Assembly: GCF_023101765.2 (NCBI RefSeq)
Contig: NC_064216.1
Coordinates: 8,869,545-8,933,544 of the forward strand
Direction of reading: 5' to 3'
Source of the DNA: Spodoptera frugiperda
Lineage: Eukaryota > Arthropoda > Insecta > Lepidoptera > Noctuidae
Length of the DNA: 64,000 bases
Positions within the stretch are counted from its first letter, which is position 1; each line of letters starts with the position of its first letter. Shown in pieces: positions 1-14,126 of the stretch. A program made the translations under genes and the position numbers. Below the pieces are notes generated by a model, which saw only the letters and a program-made list of their open reading frames with translations, was not told where the DNA came from and ran no database searches.

Positions 1-1826
1 AAAATAGAAGCTTGTCGAAAGGAACAGGAACAACTGAACTGCCAAATCAAGCAAGTCCATGAACGGGTATGCTACACACCTTTATGGCTATCTAAGGTCT
101 TACAGGTATAGATGCACCGTCAGATCCACTCCTCTAAAAAGATGACGCACCCTCGCTCCTAAAGTAGCGAATGGGGGCTGGCAGGGTTGGTAGTCTATGC
201 CAACCAGGTGAACCAGGGACATTCCCACTAAGGTGTTCTGCCTGATTTTCTGGCTTAAACTGATGTGCGGGTTAAGCCCGTGGAGGCTACGCACGAAAGA
301 GAAGTATAGAAGGTAGTATACAATAATAATTTGTAGTATTATAGAAGTAGGTTTATAAGTATCCCTTTATAACAACTTTATGATTTGTTTATCAATAGGT
401 CATCAAAGAATATCGAGAATCATCAAAAATGAAAAATAACTTCGATGCCACAAAACAGTTGCAATTAGAAAAAAAGAAAATTTTCGATGACTTTCTCGCA
501 AAATATATCAAGAGAGGAGAAGATAGGTAAATAGGGAAATTATATAAGTACCTACATACAATAGTATACTACTATTAAACTTACCTTTACCTCACCTACA
601 TTAAATTTATATAAACTAGTACATACCTTTTTTAAAAGTCACCTGATGGTAAGCGATCAGCGCCGCCAATGGACACCCGCAACACCTATTAAACTAGCCT
701 TATCCATATATGAAATAATTATTAATCTTAATTCAATCCTTGGACTTATTTGATTCATTGGTTCATGGTGCAAGTAGTTAGTACTATTCAACTGCAAAAA
801 AAATGTATGTAGATGGTTATATTGGCACTTATGATCAGTGATCGTGCTCTCATAGTAAAAATGACTAACACCTTCCCTTTCTAAATAGAGCTGCTAAAAA
901 GGAACGCAAAAATGCCGAGAAGAAGAAACAAGACCGCAAAAACAACAAGACTATAGCTGATATCAACAAATCAATGGCGGAGGCTGTGAACCAACGACAA
1001 GGCGTCAACAAGTGCTACTGCGACCGACAATGTTATATTACGAAGTCGGAAAAGCCACGCATTATGAAGAAAGCAACTCGAGATGCTATTGAGCCGGAGG
1101 TTAGAGGTAAGGTGGTAGACAATATAGTCTGGCTGGTAGAGAATACCTGCGGCATTAAGCCCACGTTGTACAGATTTATGTACATGAAGAGCTAATATAT
1201 AAATAAATAAAATAAATATAGCGAAGGGTTAACCGAAATTATAAAGTTTATAGATGTTATATAAACTATTTTGCCCACGATTATGCAAACTAACACAAAG
1301 AAGTCATCACTATCGTAGAAACTACAGAGCCCCATCTGCCTAATAAAATATCATAATGTTCTAGAAGATGCATGAAAGCATGTAATGCTCAGATATGATA
1401 GAATTCTAAGTTTTTAAACTAACATGGTCACTAGTAATATCATTAGAACTTGGACTTAGACATTATATCCTGTTTTAAGTTCTAATGATATGATAGGATT
1501 CTGTTTCTGGTCATACAACTACGACGGAAGAATTCCATTTAAAAAAAGTTTCAGCAGGAATGACGTCAGTATTTTGTTTCTACGTTCTATAACGGCAGTC
1601 CCATTAACTTTTATTACATTTTACTAATACAGCAGCCAAACCGCTTCCATACTTCGGGCCCCAGAGAAAGCTGCTGGCAGACCTGAGACGTCGCGAGAAG
1701 GAACCCAGTCCGTGGTCCGGCACAAATAGCATACATATGCTGTTCTTTAAGAATGCTGAAAAAACTTTAAACGAATGCAAGAACAAAATACCCGCGAGAA
1801 AAGTTATTGATGTTGGTATCACGTAA
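1..1826 (+). CDS. Unrecognised Lys/Glu-rich protein, 3' part of gene
   Basis: I do not recognise this gene. It enters from the left edge. Exons read as 1-66, 399-526, 889-1106 and 1633-1826 (stop TAA 1824-1826), giving about 201 C-terminal residues. Phases agree at every junction (0, 2, 1). The first two exons and the start of the third are rich in Lys, Glu, Gln and Arg and look like coiled coil. Next comes a Cys-containing patch (KCYCDRQCY) and a C-terminal segment with YFGPQRKLLADLRRREKEP. An open frame continues past the third exon to a stop at 1195, but the strong donor TTAGAG|gtaagg at 1106/1107 joins in phase to the 1633 exon, so I take 1195 as intronic read-through. The last acceptor is a tandem CAGCAG (1630-1635), so the last exon may start at 1633 or 1636. 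A structural or axonemal role is only a guess. Confidence 0.6.
636..700 (+). repeat. Fragment of a dispersed repeat (CACCTGATGGTAAG family)
   Basis: This intronic stretch carries the run cacctgatggtaagcgat followed by a gccgcc...atggacacc block. The same core recurs at 31720-31760 (+), at 22930-22965 (-), and in diverged form at 35090-35110 (+). It is a remnant of a multicopy family, and I do not assign it to a class. Confidence 0.6.
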
Positions 1827-2895
1827 TATTAATGTCATATTAATCATTTTTGTTGTATACAATTATACATTACTAGCAATCCCGGCGAACTCCGTTTCAC
1901 CACCAATGATTTTCCCTGTTTTCCTGCTTTTCTCTTGAATTTTTCCTGAATTTGCTATAAACCTCACGGAGCCCGAGACCTTTCCAACGAATGCAAAACC
2001 GTGGAAATCGGTTCGTGCGTTCTAGAGTTATAGCGTCAGAAAGGAAAACCTGATTTATTTTTATATTATAGATTACTAATACGTACTGTTTATTGCAGGA
2101 ATACAATAAATACAATGGATTGAACAGGACGACCTTCAATTATGATTAAACTATAGTTTTGTCTTGTTACTTTTTAATTAGTAGGTCCCCAAATATGTAT
2201 AAAATTTTAGTGTTTAGTTTAAATAAAAAACGATTTCGACAATCATTATACTACATTTTATTTTATACTACAAACATTACTATTTACAAATATCTGTCCT
2301 TACATTCAAGTTACGAACGGTCACTTTTCTTCATTCCTTTACTACGGAGTACCATGAATAATTTAATATATTGAAATTTTATAATTGTTGAAACACTGTT
2401 ATGCTTATCTATTAAATAACAAAATAAATAGCTACAAATCACAATGTACATGCGCAGTCGAAGTATCTAGTGATTAAATGTATCGAGTGAGGTACGGAGG
2501 TAACAAGGCCCTCGACCACGTAAAGTGCATTTCTGTAGTATTTTCCTCGTAAAAATGATTGCAGAAAGGCAAAATATAAATTTTATAATTACCCTAAAAT
2601 ACAACTTCATACGTTTGAGTTTTCTGCACTCACTCCCAAAAACGTAAAGTAAATTTTTCAACTTTACTAGTACCAAAAAAAGTTGTGTAAGTGTACAAAA
2701 CTCAAACAACAAAAGCTGGGAATATATCTTAAAGATTTAATAAATTGTACGACACACGGAGCTCCAAGACAAGCAATTATAGTACGTATGTGTATACACA
2801 ATAAGGTGATTACCGGAATCTTAAGAGGAGATAATACTCTCACGTTTAATACGAGATGTTTGTTTGTTCGTGTGTCGTACTCCTAAGTTGCTCGC
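1827..2895. other. Intergenic region with 3' UTRs and a repeat tail
   Basis: No gene is supported here. The left part is the 3' UTR of the (+) gene, with a possible AATAAA at 2105-2110. The right part is probably the NDUFS1 3' UTR on the minus strand, with a TTTATT (AATAAA in reverse) at 2257-2262. Small open frames here have no splice or codon support. Confidence 0.5.
1870..2085 (+). repeat. LINE/SINE-like 3' tail remnant
   Basis: The segment contains blocks I recall from many lepidopteran dispersed elements: an aatcccggcgaa-like end, gtggaaatcggttcgtgc, and tctagagttatagcgtcag followed by an AT-rich tail near atattatagat. I assign it from remembered pattern only and did not align it. Confidence 0.45.
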
Positions 2896-5800
2896 CTAGT
2901 ACTTGGACTGCTTTTGTTTGAGGACAGCCTGGACGCACTTGGCCATTGTGGGCGAGGCGCGACTGATCGTGTCGGTCATGAAGAAGTCTTCTAATTGCTT
3001 CAGCTGCACGTCCACCTTGCCGGACACTGGCTTCTGGAGACTCTGTACAGATAATTTTGCGTTAGGGGCTCTGTTTTTGCGTTGAGTAGATGGCGCTAGC
3101 GTAGCTTAAGATCCTGATCGTCTAATATTTGATTAAAATTTGGTATTTAGGAAAATAAAATAAGTTATATATTTTTTTAATTTAAATTCATTAAACGACT
3201 GAAAATCGTTTTGTTACTTATGTAAATTTTCTACTAATTTCAACTACACAATATCAACTACACAAAAGCATGAGGAACTATCAGAATCGTACCTGTGCAA
3301 GAGCCCGAGCCTGCGCGAAGTAATTGTTGTCCTCTACATTGCCGTAAGTGACTAGTGCGGGGCTGATCTGACTCAAGCGGTCGCGCACCTCGTCCAGGCT
3401 GTCGTACGGAAGACGCTCGCCAACGATCTCTGATAGAGCTCTGTGAAACAAATTAGTCGTTATTAGCATGAGGAATTATTATGTCTTTTATTCTTCCCGG
3501 TGTCAGGCACAGATAAGGGATAATTTACGCCCATTGTCCTACTCTAGGTACCATCCCAGACTACGTGGTCCTGCAAAGAGTTTTTCATTACCAACAAAAA
3601 AAAATGTCCCATCGACGGCACGTTGATTTGGCACTGTAACGCTCGGCAGCACGACATATTTTATGCGACGTTGTTCAAATGGTTACTGTTTATTACTAGT
3701 GTCATTCCTCCTAAGCCAGTATCACGTACCTGATGATCTTCCAGTCATCCCTAGCCTTGCCGGGCGGACTGACGGCGGCGAGAGTTTGTTGCGCGCGCCC
3801 CTCGGCGTTGACGTACGTCGCGCGCTTCTCCGTGTACGCCGCGCCCGGCAGGACTATGTCCGCCATCGCCGCGCCCACGTCGCCGTGGTGACCTGATACA
3901 GATGGTTGTTGGAAAATAAATATATGTAAATACTAAAGAAACTTGGAGATTTTGTTATAGGTCATTGAGTAGGGTTATCATAGAGTTAATAAAAACTTAA
4001 AGTCATTTTGTTATGTCAAATATATCAGACATACATAGCCATGATAATATCAGAACTTTAAACAAGGCCAACAACACTCGCAACCCGCAGCACCAAAGAA
4101 GTAACAAGTGAGTTGTCGTCCTTTTTGACGTGAGATTAGTTCTCCGGAAACATCACTCACTCGGTAAAACACAACGCAAACCACTCCGGTCGAGCCGACC
4201 CATAATGACCCACTCGTGCCGAAGTATAGCTCTCCCACGAGACAAAGTGAATATAACATACCTTGGTAGATAACAACGGCGTCTTTAGGCAGTTGGTCCC
4301 TGGATACGACTCCACTGTCGGCCCCCAGTAAGTACACGACCTTTGGCCCATCCTGTAGTACTGGTCCAACACCCGGTTTGTAACCAATGTCCAGTGCTGC
4401 CACCTGAGACGCTGTGCGCTGGAGAACGTTCAATACCTGGACAGAATATGATCGTTAAGAGTATGTTACGAAAAGGAAGCAAATTTCACCACATATCAAC
4501 CTAAACTAGTAAAAGACTGGATTACTAAAGTGACGATATGACACAAGTGTACAACAACTAACCACAGGCCAGTGGTTAGTAGTTGTACACTTGTGTCTCC
4601 AGGGGCCATAGTCTGCTATTACAATTGTGTCAAAATGGTCGATCACTGATCAGTGCAAGAGGGACGGAGCTATACAACCTACATAGCTCCGTCACTGATC
4701 TCGACCATTTTGACACAATTGTAATAGCAGCCTAAGGCTCCTCCAACATACCTTCCAGCTCTTGTCCTCAAGTTTATCCTGCAGACGGAGAGCCAGCTCC
4801 TGAGTGTATGCGAGGATAGCGGCTCCTTCAGGAGTCTTCAGCTGGTCTGCGCCCAGGATCACCACGGGACGCTTAGCTGACTCCAAGCGCTTCATCACTT
4901 CGTGAGATGATGTCCCTGAAGCTAGGTCTTTCAGTATAGAAGCGGAGTCACCTACGTGCTGTAAACAAAACGTGACATAATTTTAATATATCCTGTAGAA
5001 ATACCGGGATAAAAAATACGGTCGAATTGATAACCTCCTCCTTTTTTTAATTTAGTCGAAATGTAGCCTGTTATACTCTCTTGAAAAGTACACATTTCAA
5101 TGATGAAGATTTTTTTTCAGTCATTTCGGAACATTTTCTGTACAAACAATTAAATGTCTCCTCTTTATATGATTAGCATGAAAAGTATAGTATAGATTTT
5201 CTCACCGTGTAATCGTAGGTGAGGTCCACTTTGGGTCCAATGAAGGCTACATCGGTGTCCTTGTGGATGTAAGCCTTACGGATACGAGCGTTCAACAGTG
5301 GTGCCTCGAAACGGGTGTTCGCGCCAATCAGAAGCACAAAGTCAGACTCCTCCACATCTAAGAATAATTATAAATTATGTAGAAATAGTAAGATTAAGAT
5401 TGTATGTAAGATTCGTAGCAATTGGCGTTCCATTGTCTGCCATGATGGATTTTATTATTGCACAGATGAAAAATACATATGTATGTACTAAAAGTAGAAA
5501 AGTAGAGGTCCGTGTTCACCCGAAATACCGGAACTAATTCCAGGGACACATAACTGGTATATATCCCAATATTAACCTCTGGGTAGTTGAGAGTAATGCA
5601 CCAATTTAAATAATATAATTAATTGACTCACTGGCGATCTTAGTGTTGCAGAGGTATGAGGACCGCAGATCGATGCCGGCGCCCTCTAGCGGGAAGTATT
5701 GCTCGGTGCACGTGTTCTCGGAGCCCAGCCTGTTCACTAGGTCCTTCAGAGCCACCAACGACTCCGCGTCAGCCAGATCACCGGCTACAGCCAAGAGCTG

Positions 5801-8488
5801 GTGATGAACAAAGAAAAATATACTTTATTACTAAGAGAATAAACAACTTAAAGACAATTTAGATCATTAAACGAACTTTTGCAAGTTATTAATAGAAAGG
5901 GAACATTCCGAAAATTCAACTGTTAAAGCTCACTTCAGTGTGGTTATTCAGAGGCCTTGGTTGTGTCATTTATTATTTGGAAACCGTTATGTGTGTTTCC
6001 CCACGCGAATCTGGTTGAACCTTACAGAAATCTTACAAAAACTTGCCTAAAAGTATATTATTATCTTGTTTAACACATACCTTGCCAGGCGGGCAGTCCT
6101 GCAGCGCCCTGGCGGCGGCGACCATAGCATCCTCCCACTCGACGGGCGTGAGGTTTCCGCGGCTGTCCTTCATCATCGGAGTCACCAGACGCTGTCTCTT
6201 CAGACCGTCGCATGCAAACCTAGACTTGTCTGATAGCCATTCCTCGTTGATCTCCTGCAAGAGAATATTATTTAAAGAGGATCTGAGTAAGTCAGGTGGA
6301 CCTGGTACTCAAGAGGTACCTTAACCTCTTGGGGACTTAATTACTGAGTAATAAAGCTCCTTTTTTCAATAGTGCTCTTCATTTAGCTCTTTAGTCTCAT
6401 GCAGACTAGATTTTGATGCACTGCTAAAGCGACGGAAGCCAAATGACGATCACAAAACAACCTTAAAAAGAGTTTGACTTTAATATTTTTAATAGTCAAT
6501 CTTGTAAATAAAGAATATTACCTCATTGGTCCTCGGGAGAATACGCAGCACTTCATTAGTACGCGTCGCAACTACGATGTTGCTACCCAGAGGGTCTAAA
6601 ACATCTACAGAGTCGATCTGAAACGTAAGTAAAAAAAAATTAGCATTAACTTGACTAGCTTACGAATTTAGAACAAACATAACACGTCAAACACGCCTTG
6701 CAGATCAGTTTAGGCAAAAACTCAATAACTAAATGTTGCGTTTTTACTGTTCGTCATCATACATATGATGCCCAGCTTGTGAATCATCCCGAGCAGTCGT
6801 CGTAGTAGTCGTTACTAAGTATTCGTAGTACTAAGTTGCGACTATCACTCGACAAACAGAATAGAATACAAAACCAACATCATCAAAAGAAAATATTCTT
6901 TATACATCTGAGTAACATTTCAACAACTTACCCTCCTGGTCTCCCAGGGTCGTGCAGCAAAGCTGTAGGGTTTGGAGGTGAGCGCGCCGACAGGGCACAG
7001 GTCAATGATGTTGCCAGACAACTCGGATAGGAACATCTTCTCCACATAGGTTCCAACCTGAGGACAAAAAATTTATTATTAAACCCTTTGTTTATGTATA
7101 AAACTAAAGAATTTACAATGTAAAAGTTAGTGTTAGCTATAGTCACTTAGACTAACATAAAACTAAACTGTTAACTACTATAATCAATCTTAAACTAACC
7201 TGCATGTCAGTGCCTCTACCAGTAGTACCGAAGTCATCAACACCGGCAACCTCTGATGCAAATCGGATGCACCTCGTGCAGTGGATGCACCGAGTCATAA
7301 TGGTCTTGATCAAGGGACCCACATCTTTGTCTTCAACAGCACTATTAAAGAAAAAAATAAAAATAAAGAAATTTTATTTTTCTTTTATCCAGCTTGATTT
7401 TTTTTATGATTCTTAAACAAATTAAAAATAAATCTTTAATTTAATTACATTTAAAATATTCAAATTACTGAATCAATTTAACTGATTCCAATTAGTCTGA
7501 TTAAACTATTATCATTCCTATCACAATATCACAGTACAATAAAAATTCAATAAACACTTACCGCTTGCCAGAGAAATGGATGTCAGTGAAGCGACTCCTG
7601 TCTGAACCAAAGGCCATGGACTGGTCTTGCAAGTCACACTCACCACCCTGATCACAGATAGGGCAGTCCAGAGGATGGTTCACAAGGAGGAACTCCATCA
7701 CACCCTCACGGGCCTTCTTTGTCAAATCTGAGTTGGTCTTGACCCTCATTCCCTTCATCACAGGCATAGCGCAAGCCGCAGCTGGCTTAGGAGACTTCTC
7801 GATCTCCACCAGACACATACGGCAGTTACCAGCGACAGCGAGGCGCTCATGGTAGCAGAAACGGGGGATCTCTACTCCTACTAGGGCTGCTGCCTGTTTG
7901 TAGGAAAAAATTACAAATATTTCACAATTGCCTGTAATGTTCTCAATTCCCAGTTCTAATAATTCTCTTAGAAATTATGAGAAATTATATTTTAGCATAT
8001 TTGAACATATTTGAACAACTTTCAAACCTAATGGTTTCCTTTATATACAGAAATTACTGAAATTAAACTTAGGTAAGTGAATATTTTTACTTGAATGTTT
8101 GAAGAACATAGTAGCATATTACACAAAACTCATTACTAAAAAAAAACAAGATTTTATCAAAACCATATTATCGTGGTGATATCACTTACTGATATTATTG
8201 TGGTGATACAAAATCACCACCATAATATTGTTAAGGCATGTAGAGGTAGAGGGTAAAATCAATATATTTGAATCAGTAAATAGTCAATTTTAATTAGAAT
8301 GGCATGATAAAGATTATACTAACTTGTAAGATAGTGGTGCCAGGCTCTACTTGGACAGGTTTGTCGTCAATGAAGACTTCGAATTTTTCTGGTGCTGGGG
8401 GCTGTGCAGCGAAGGTGCGAGCAGCCAGTGGTGCTGCACGCGCCGGCGAGCTCAGCTTAAGCGCCCTAGTTAGCGGCTGGCGCAGCAT
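2896..8488 (-). CDS. NDUFS1: NADH-ubiquinone oxidoreductase 75 kDa subunit, mitochondrial
   Basis: This is the largest complex I subunit. It carries iron-sulfur clusters N1b, N4 and N5 in the matrix arm. Coding exons from 5': 8324-8488, 7562-7893, 7200-7341, 6932-7057, 6522-6617, 6081-6254, 5632-5797, 5206-5357, 4752-4958, 4262-4436, 3730-3892, 3293-3440, 2896-3042. They total 730 residues, close to the usual ~727. Residues 1-28 form an Arg/Ala-rich mitochondrial presequence. The 2Fe-2S ligands are C68, C79, C82 and C96. [14 protein letters not shown] (H-x3-C-x2-C-x5-C) binds N5, and CIHCTRC with the later IDLCPVGAL binds N4. The molybdopterin-oxidoreductase-like region follows. The start is the ATG at 8488, because upstream in-frame codons are not ATG. 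All junction phases agree. It is divergent from eEF1B beta at 9124, suggesting a shared promoter. Identification is very firm. Confidence 0.97.
4083..4255 (+). repeat. Second-half fragment of the CACCTGATGGTAAG repeat family
   Basis: This lies in an NDUFS1 intron, directly after the donor of exon 4262-4436. It carries aaacacaacgcaa, actccggtcgagccg, cgtgccgaagtat and gctctcccac in the same order as 31895-31992, which marks a truncated copy of the same family. Confidence 0.6.
4541..4730. repeat. Two adjacent hairpins, MITE-like, in an NDUFS1 intron
   Basis: The first hairpin pairs 4541-4565 with 4572-4596 (25 bases, one mismatch, 6-base loop). The second pairs 4613-4641 with 4702-4730 perfectly over 29 bases, with a weaker nested stem (gacggagctat near 4673 with atagctccgtc near 4684). 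The right end is only about 20 bases from the donor of exon 4752-4958. It resembles a foldback or MITE remnant; no transposase or clear target duplication is seen. Confidence 0.75.
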
Positions 8489-9123
8489 TTTCTGCAGCAA
8501 ACACCAATACGTTTACAACCAATGTCACGCTTATTGTATATCTTTTCACAGCTGTTTGCACTCGAAATTTATTTTACAGGTTTCTAAATGACACGATTGT
8601 ATTTGTACAAGAAGACAATCCTCTTAAAACACATCAAATACAAGCAATTCTTCTGTTATTATTACATAAGAATCAACACCTAACCTAAATAATTATAGTG
8701 AATAATGGGTGCACAAATACTTAATTTTAAGTAAGTTGGCCTTTAAAACTACTAAAAATTATTACTTATTGGAATATACGTCGTATTTTCGTAAAATTCG
8801 TACCTAAAAATATGTATCGAAAATCTTTAGATAAGTGACAGATACAAGAACTGTCAAATTGTCAATAACTTCATCAGTAAGGCACGAGCAACTACTAGCT
8901 TATAATTCCGGTTTTCTTTTCTAATTAGACGATTTTATTACCTGAAATGTCTTAAAAGCTGTTTGAAGACATCACTATCCGTTCAAATTAGTTCAATTCA
9001 TTCGTTCTTTGAAAGTCAATTTCATGGCAATGTCAATGTCAGATTTCTTTTTCATTCCTTCTTGCTCACATTGTGCCGGGGCGTGTGGCTATTACTCGAA
9101 AAAAACTACTTTTTTAAATAAAA
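8489..9123. promoter_or_regulatory. Bidirectional promoter region NDUFS1 / eEF1B beta
   Basis: Only 635 bases separate the two divergent start codons. A pyrimidine-rich run at about 9046-9070 (tttctttttcattccttctt) precedes the eEF1B start and resembles the 5' TOP tract of translation-factor genes. The exact transcription starts cannot be fixed from sequence. Confidence 0.55.
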
Positions 9124-10140
9124 ATGGCAGTAGGAGACGTTAAAACCGCACAAGGCCTTAATGAGCTTAACAATTTCTTAGCTGATAAGAGTTATGTGTC
9201 AGGGTAAGTAAGATTTCTGATAGAGATTAGTTCCACGTCAACCTGATATTAGTTTGAACTCAATATAACCTCAAATCTTATAAGCCATGAATATTAATCC
9301 GGTCAGTAGGCCGTTAATTTCTAATAGACTAGTAATAATTAATTTATATGTCGTTTTATTATCTATTTGATCAATGACCTTGAAAAGCAGCTGTTTGTTA
9401 CTTGTCCGCCATAATCAGATGTACCTACTTTGGTTATTTTTAGTTACACACCAACTCAAGCCGATTTCCAAGTGTTCCAACAAGTCGGCAAGGCCCCGAG
9501 CGCAAGCTTGCCCCACGCTCTCCGGTGGTACAACCAGATTGCCTCCTACAATGCCGAGGAGCGCAAATCCTGGGCGGCTGGAGCTAGCCCTCTGACCGCT
9601 GGCGGAAAGACCACCACAGCACCTGCACCCGCTGCTAAGGATGACGACGATGATGACGTCGACCTATTCGGATCTGGCGACGAGGAAGAGGTCAGTAACT
9701 TTTGACCCATATATTAATCATTTACAAATTTACAACTAAATCAATTCAAAAAATTTTATTTAATAGCATCAACTAAATGAAATATTCGTTTACAGGATGC
9801 AGAGGCCGCCAGAATTCGTGAAGAACGTCTGAAAGCTTATGCTGACAAAAAATCGAAGAAACCTGCTCTCATTGCTAAATCATCTATAATCCTTGACGTC
9901 AAGCCATGGGATGATGAAACAGACATGAAAGAAATGGAGAACCAGGTCCGCACCATCGAAATGGATGGTCTCCTCTGGGGAGCTTCCAAACTTGTACCTG
10001 TTGGATATGGTATCAACAAACTGCAGATCATGTGTGTCATTGAAGACGACAAAGTGTCTGTTGATCTCTTGACTGAAAAAATCCAGGAATTCGAAGACTT
10101 TGTCCAGTCTGTTGATATTGCTGCTTTCAACAAAATCTAA
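9124..10140 (+). CDS. eEF1beta: Elongation factor 1 beta (eEF1B guanine-exchange subunit)
   Basis: It exchanges GDP for GTP on eEF1A during translation elongation. Exons 9124-9203, 9444-9690 and 9796-10140 encode 223 residues, the normal length for the insect beta' subunit. Residues 1-60 form the GST_C-like N-terminal domain. An Ala/Pro/Lys linker is followed by the acidic run [17 protein letters not shown] near residue 95-110, the typical central acidic region with a casein-kinase-2-type serine. The C-terminal exchange domain covers about 137-223 and includes [14 protein letters not shown] and the terminal FNKI. The ATG at 9124 follows the pyrimidine-rich leader. A canonical AATAAA lies 36 bases after the stop. 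Confidence 0.97.
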
Positions 10141-10175
10141 GATGTGCAGCCAATCTAATTTTAAGTTTACAATTC

Positions 10176-10181
10176 AATAAA
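10176..10181 (+). terminator. Poly(A) signal of eEF1B beta
   Basis: Canonical AATAAA 36 bases downstream of the TAA stop. Confidence 0.85.
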
Positions 10182-10208
10182 ATCAATGTTTTTCCACAAA
10201 TATTGACT

Positions 10209-10214
10209 TTTATT
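10209..10214 (-). terminator. Likely poly(A) signal of erlin
   Basis: TTTATT on the plus strand (AATAAA on the minus strand), facing the eEF1B signal 33 bases away. Confidence 0.6.
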
Positions 10215-10732
10215 TCACATTTAAAAAAGCTATGTACATAGACAATCTAACACCAGAACAGTAATCAGTCAAATAAACTGAGTGCAGCCAATGTGATGCA
10301 TTACATTTACAATTCATTATTTGTTCCTTACTACATAGTGTCTTTTGAACAGTTAGACAATAAATATCACAATTCTTGAAAAATAAGTTATAATGCACTC
10401 TTATAGACATCCATACAATGAGATTACAAGATTAAATTCAATGATATTGTCACAATAGTTACTGTAATTATTATTTAAGAGAATCTTGAACTTGGTATTC
10501 TGTACAAACTAGCTAAGAGGTAACTGATAAAAAATTGAAGCATTCTGTACTTATCTAACATCATCAAATTGATGTATAAAATTGATGAAGCTCCTGCTAG
10601 GGCCTTTTGATTGTCCATATAACCCAGTACATAACAACTGTCTGGTTGAAAAAGTCGTGTATCACTGATATGCAGTCTTGTGGCTTGTCGCCTTTATTCT
10701 GTGACTAGCAGGTGATTCAATGTGATTAACAC

Positions 10733-13508
<2,776 letters not shown>

Positions 13509-14126
13509 AGCCGGACTGTGGAATCAACACGATTTGATAAGTTAATTAATTAAAAAATAACTGCATATACAGAAAGTGTTTGGAACCATTTTCACCTCCA
13601 CAAATCCAAGTGGACACTCACGATTAGCGGTATGATGAATGAATAATAATATTTTATTTCAAAAAGAAGACTTTTTACTTAATTTAATAATATTCTGTGT
13701 GGTTTCATTCGATTAATAACAACTATATTACTATTTTATCTTAATGGATCGACAAATTACGATTTCGCACAAATAGCTGTTCTACGACACTGACAGAATG
13801 TTTGACATTATTGACATTCAGTTTTGACATCCATTGTATAGTTCAGAAACTTCATTAGAATCGTTTGTTTATTTTTTTTATACTCTACAGATATCGAAAA
13901 CACTACTTTAATTCACTAATAATTATAATGACAATTTGTTAATTTACTTATAACATTATTATTTTGTACGTGAAAAATAATATTTCCATAAACCATGGTT
14001 ACAGTTTGAAATTTGATAGTTTCTGAACGTCACGTACATAATGACTAGAAAATAAAGGATGAGCAGATAAGGCGGTCACAGTAGAATATAAATAAAAAGA
14101 AATATCTGTTGTAAGAATAGACACAT
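13509..14126. other. Intergenic region between erlin start and SmydA stop
   Basis: AT-rich sequence. It holds the erlin promoter, whose start region is probably near 13509-13850, and any SmydA 3' UTR. No further gene or clear motif is seen. Confidence 0.5.

Larger units (their letters stand above)
10141..10732. other. Convergent 3' UTRs of eEF1B beta and erlin
   Basis: eEF1B (+) has AATAAA at 10176-10181. Erlin (-) has TTTATT at 10209-10214, which is AATAAA on its own strand, and would have a 3' UTR of roughly 520 bases. The two transcripts probably end within the same few tens of bases. Nothing else is seen. Confidence 0.7.

Noticed and set aside
974..1195. Open frame ending at 1195 as the true C terminus of the first gene
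   Set aside because: A strong donor at 1107 splices in phase to a coding exon at 1633; the tail after 1107 looks like intron read-through.
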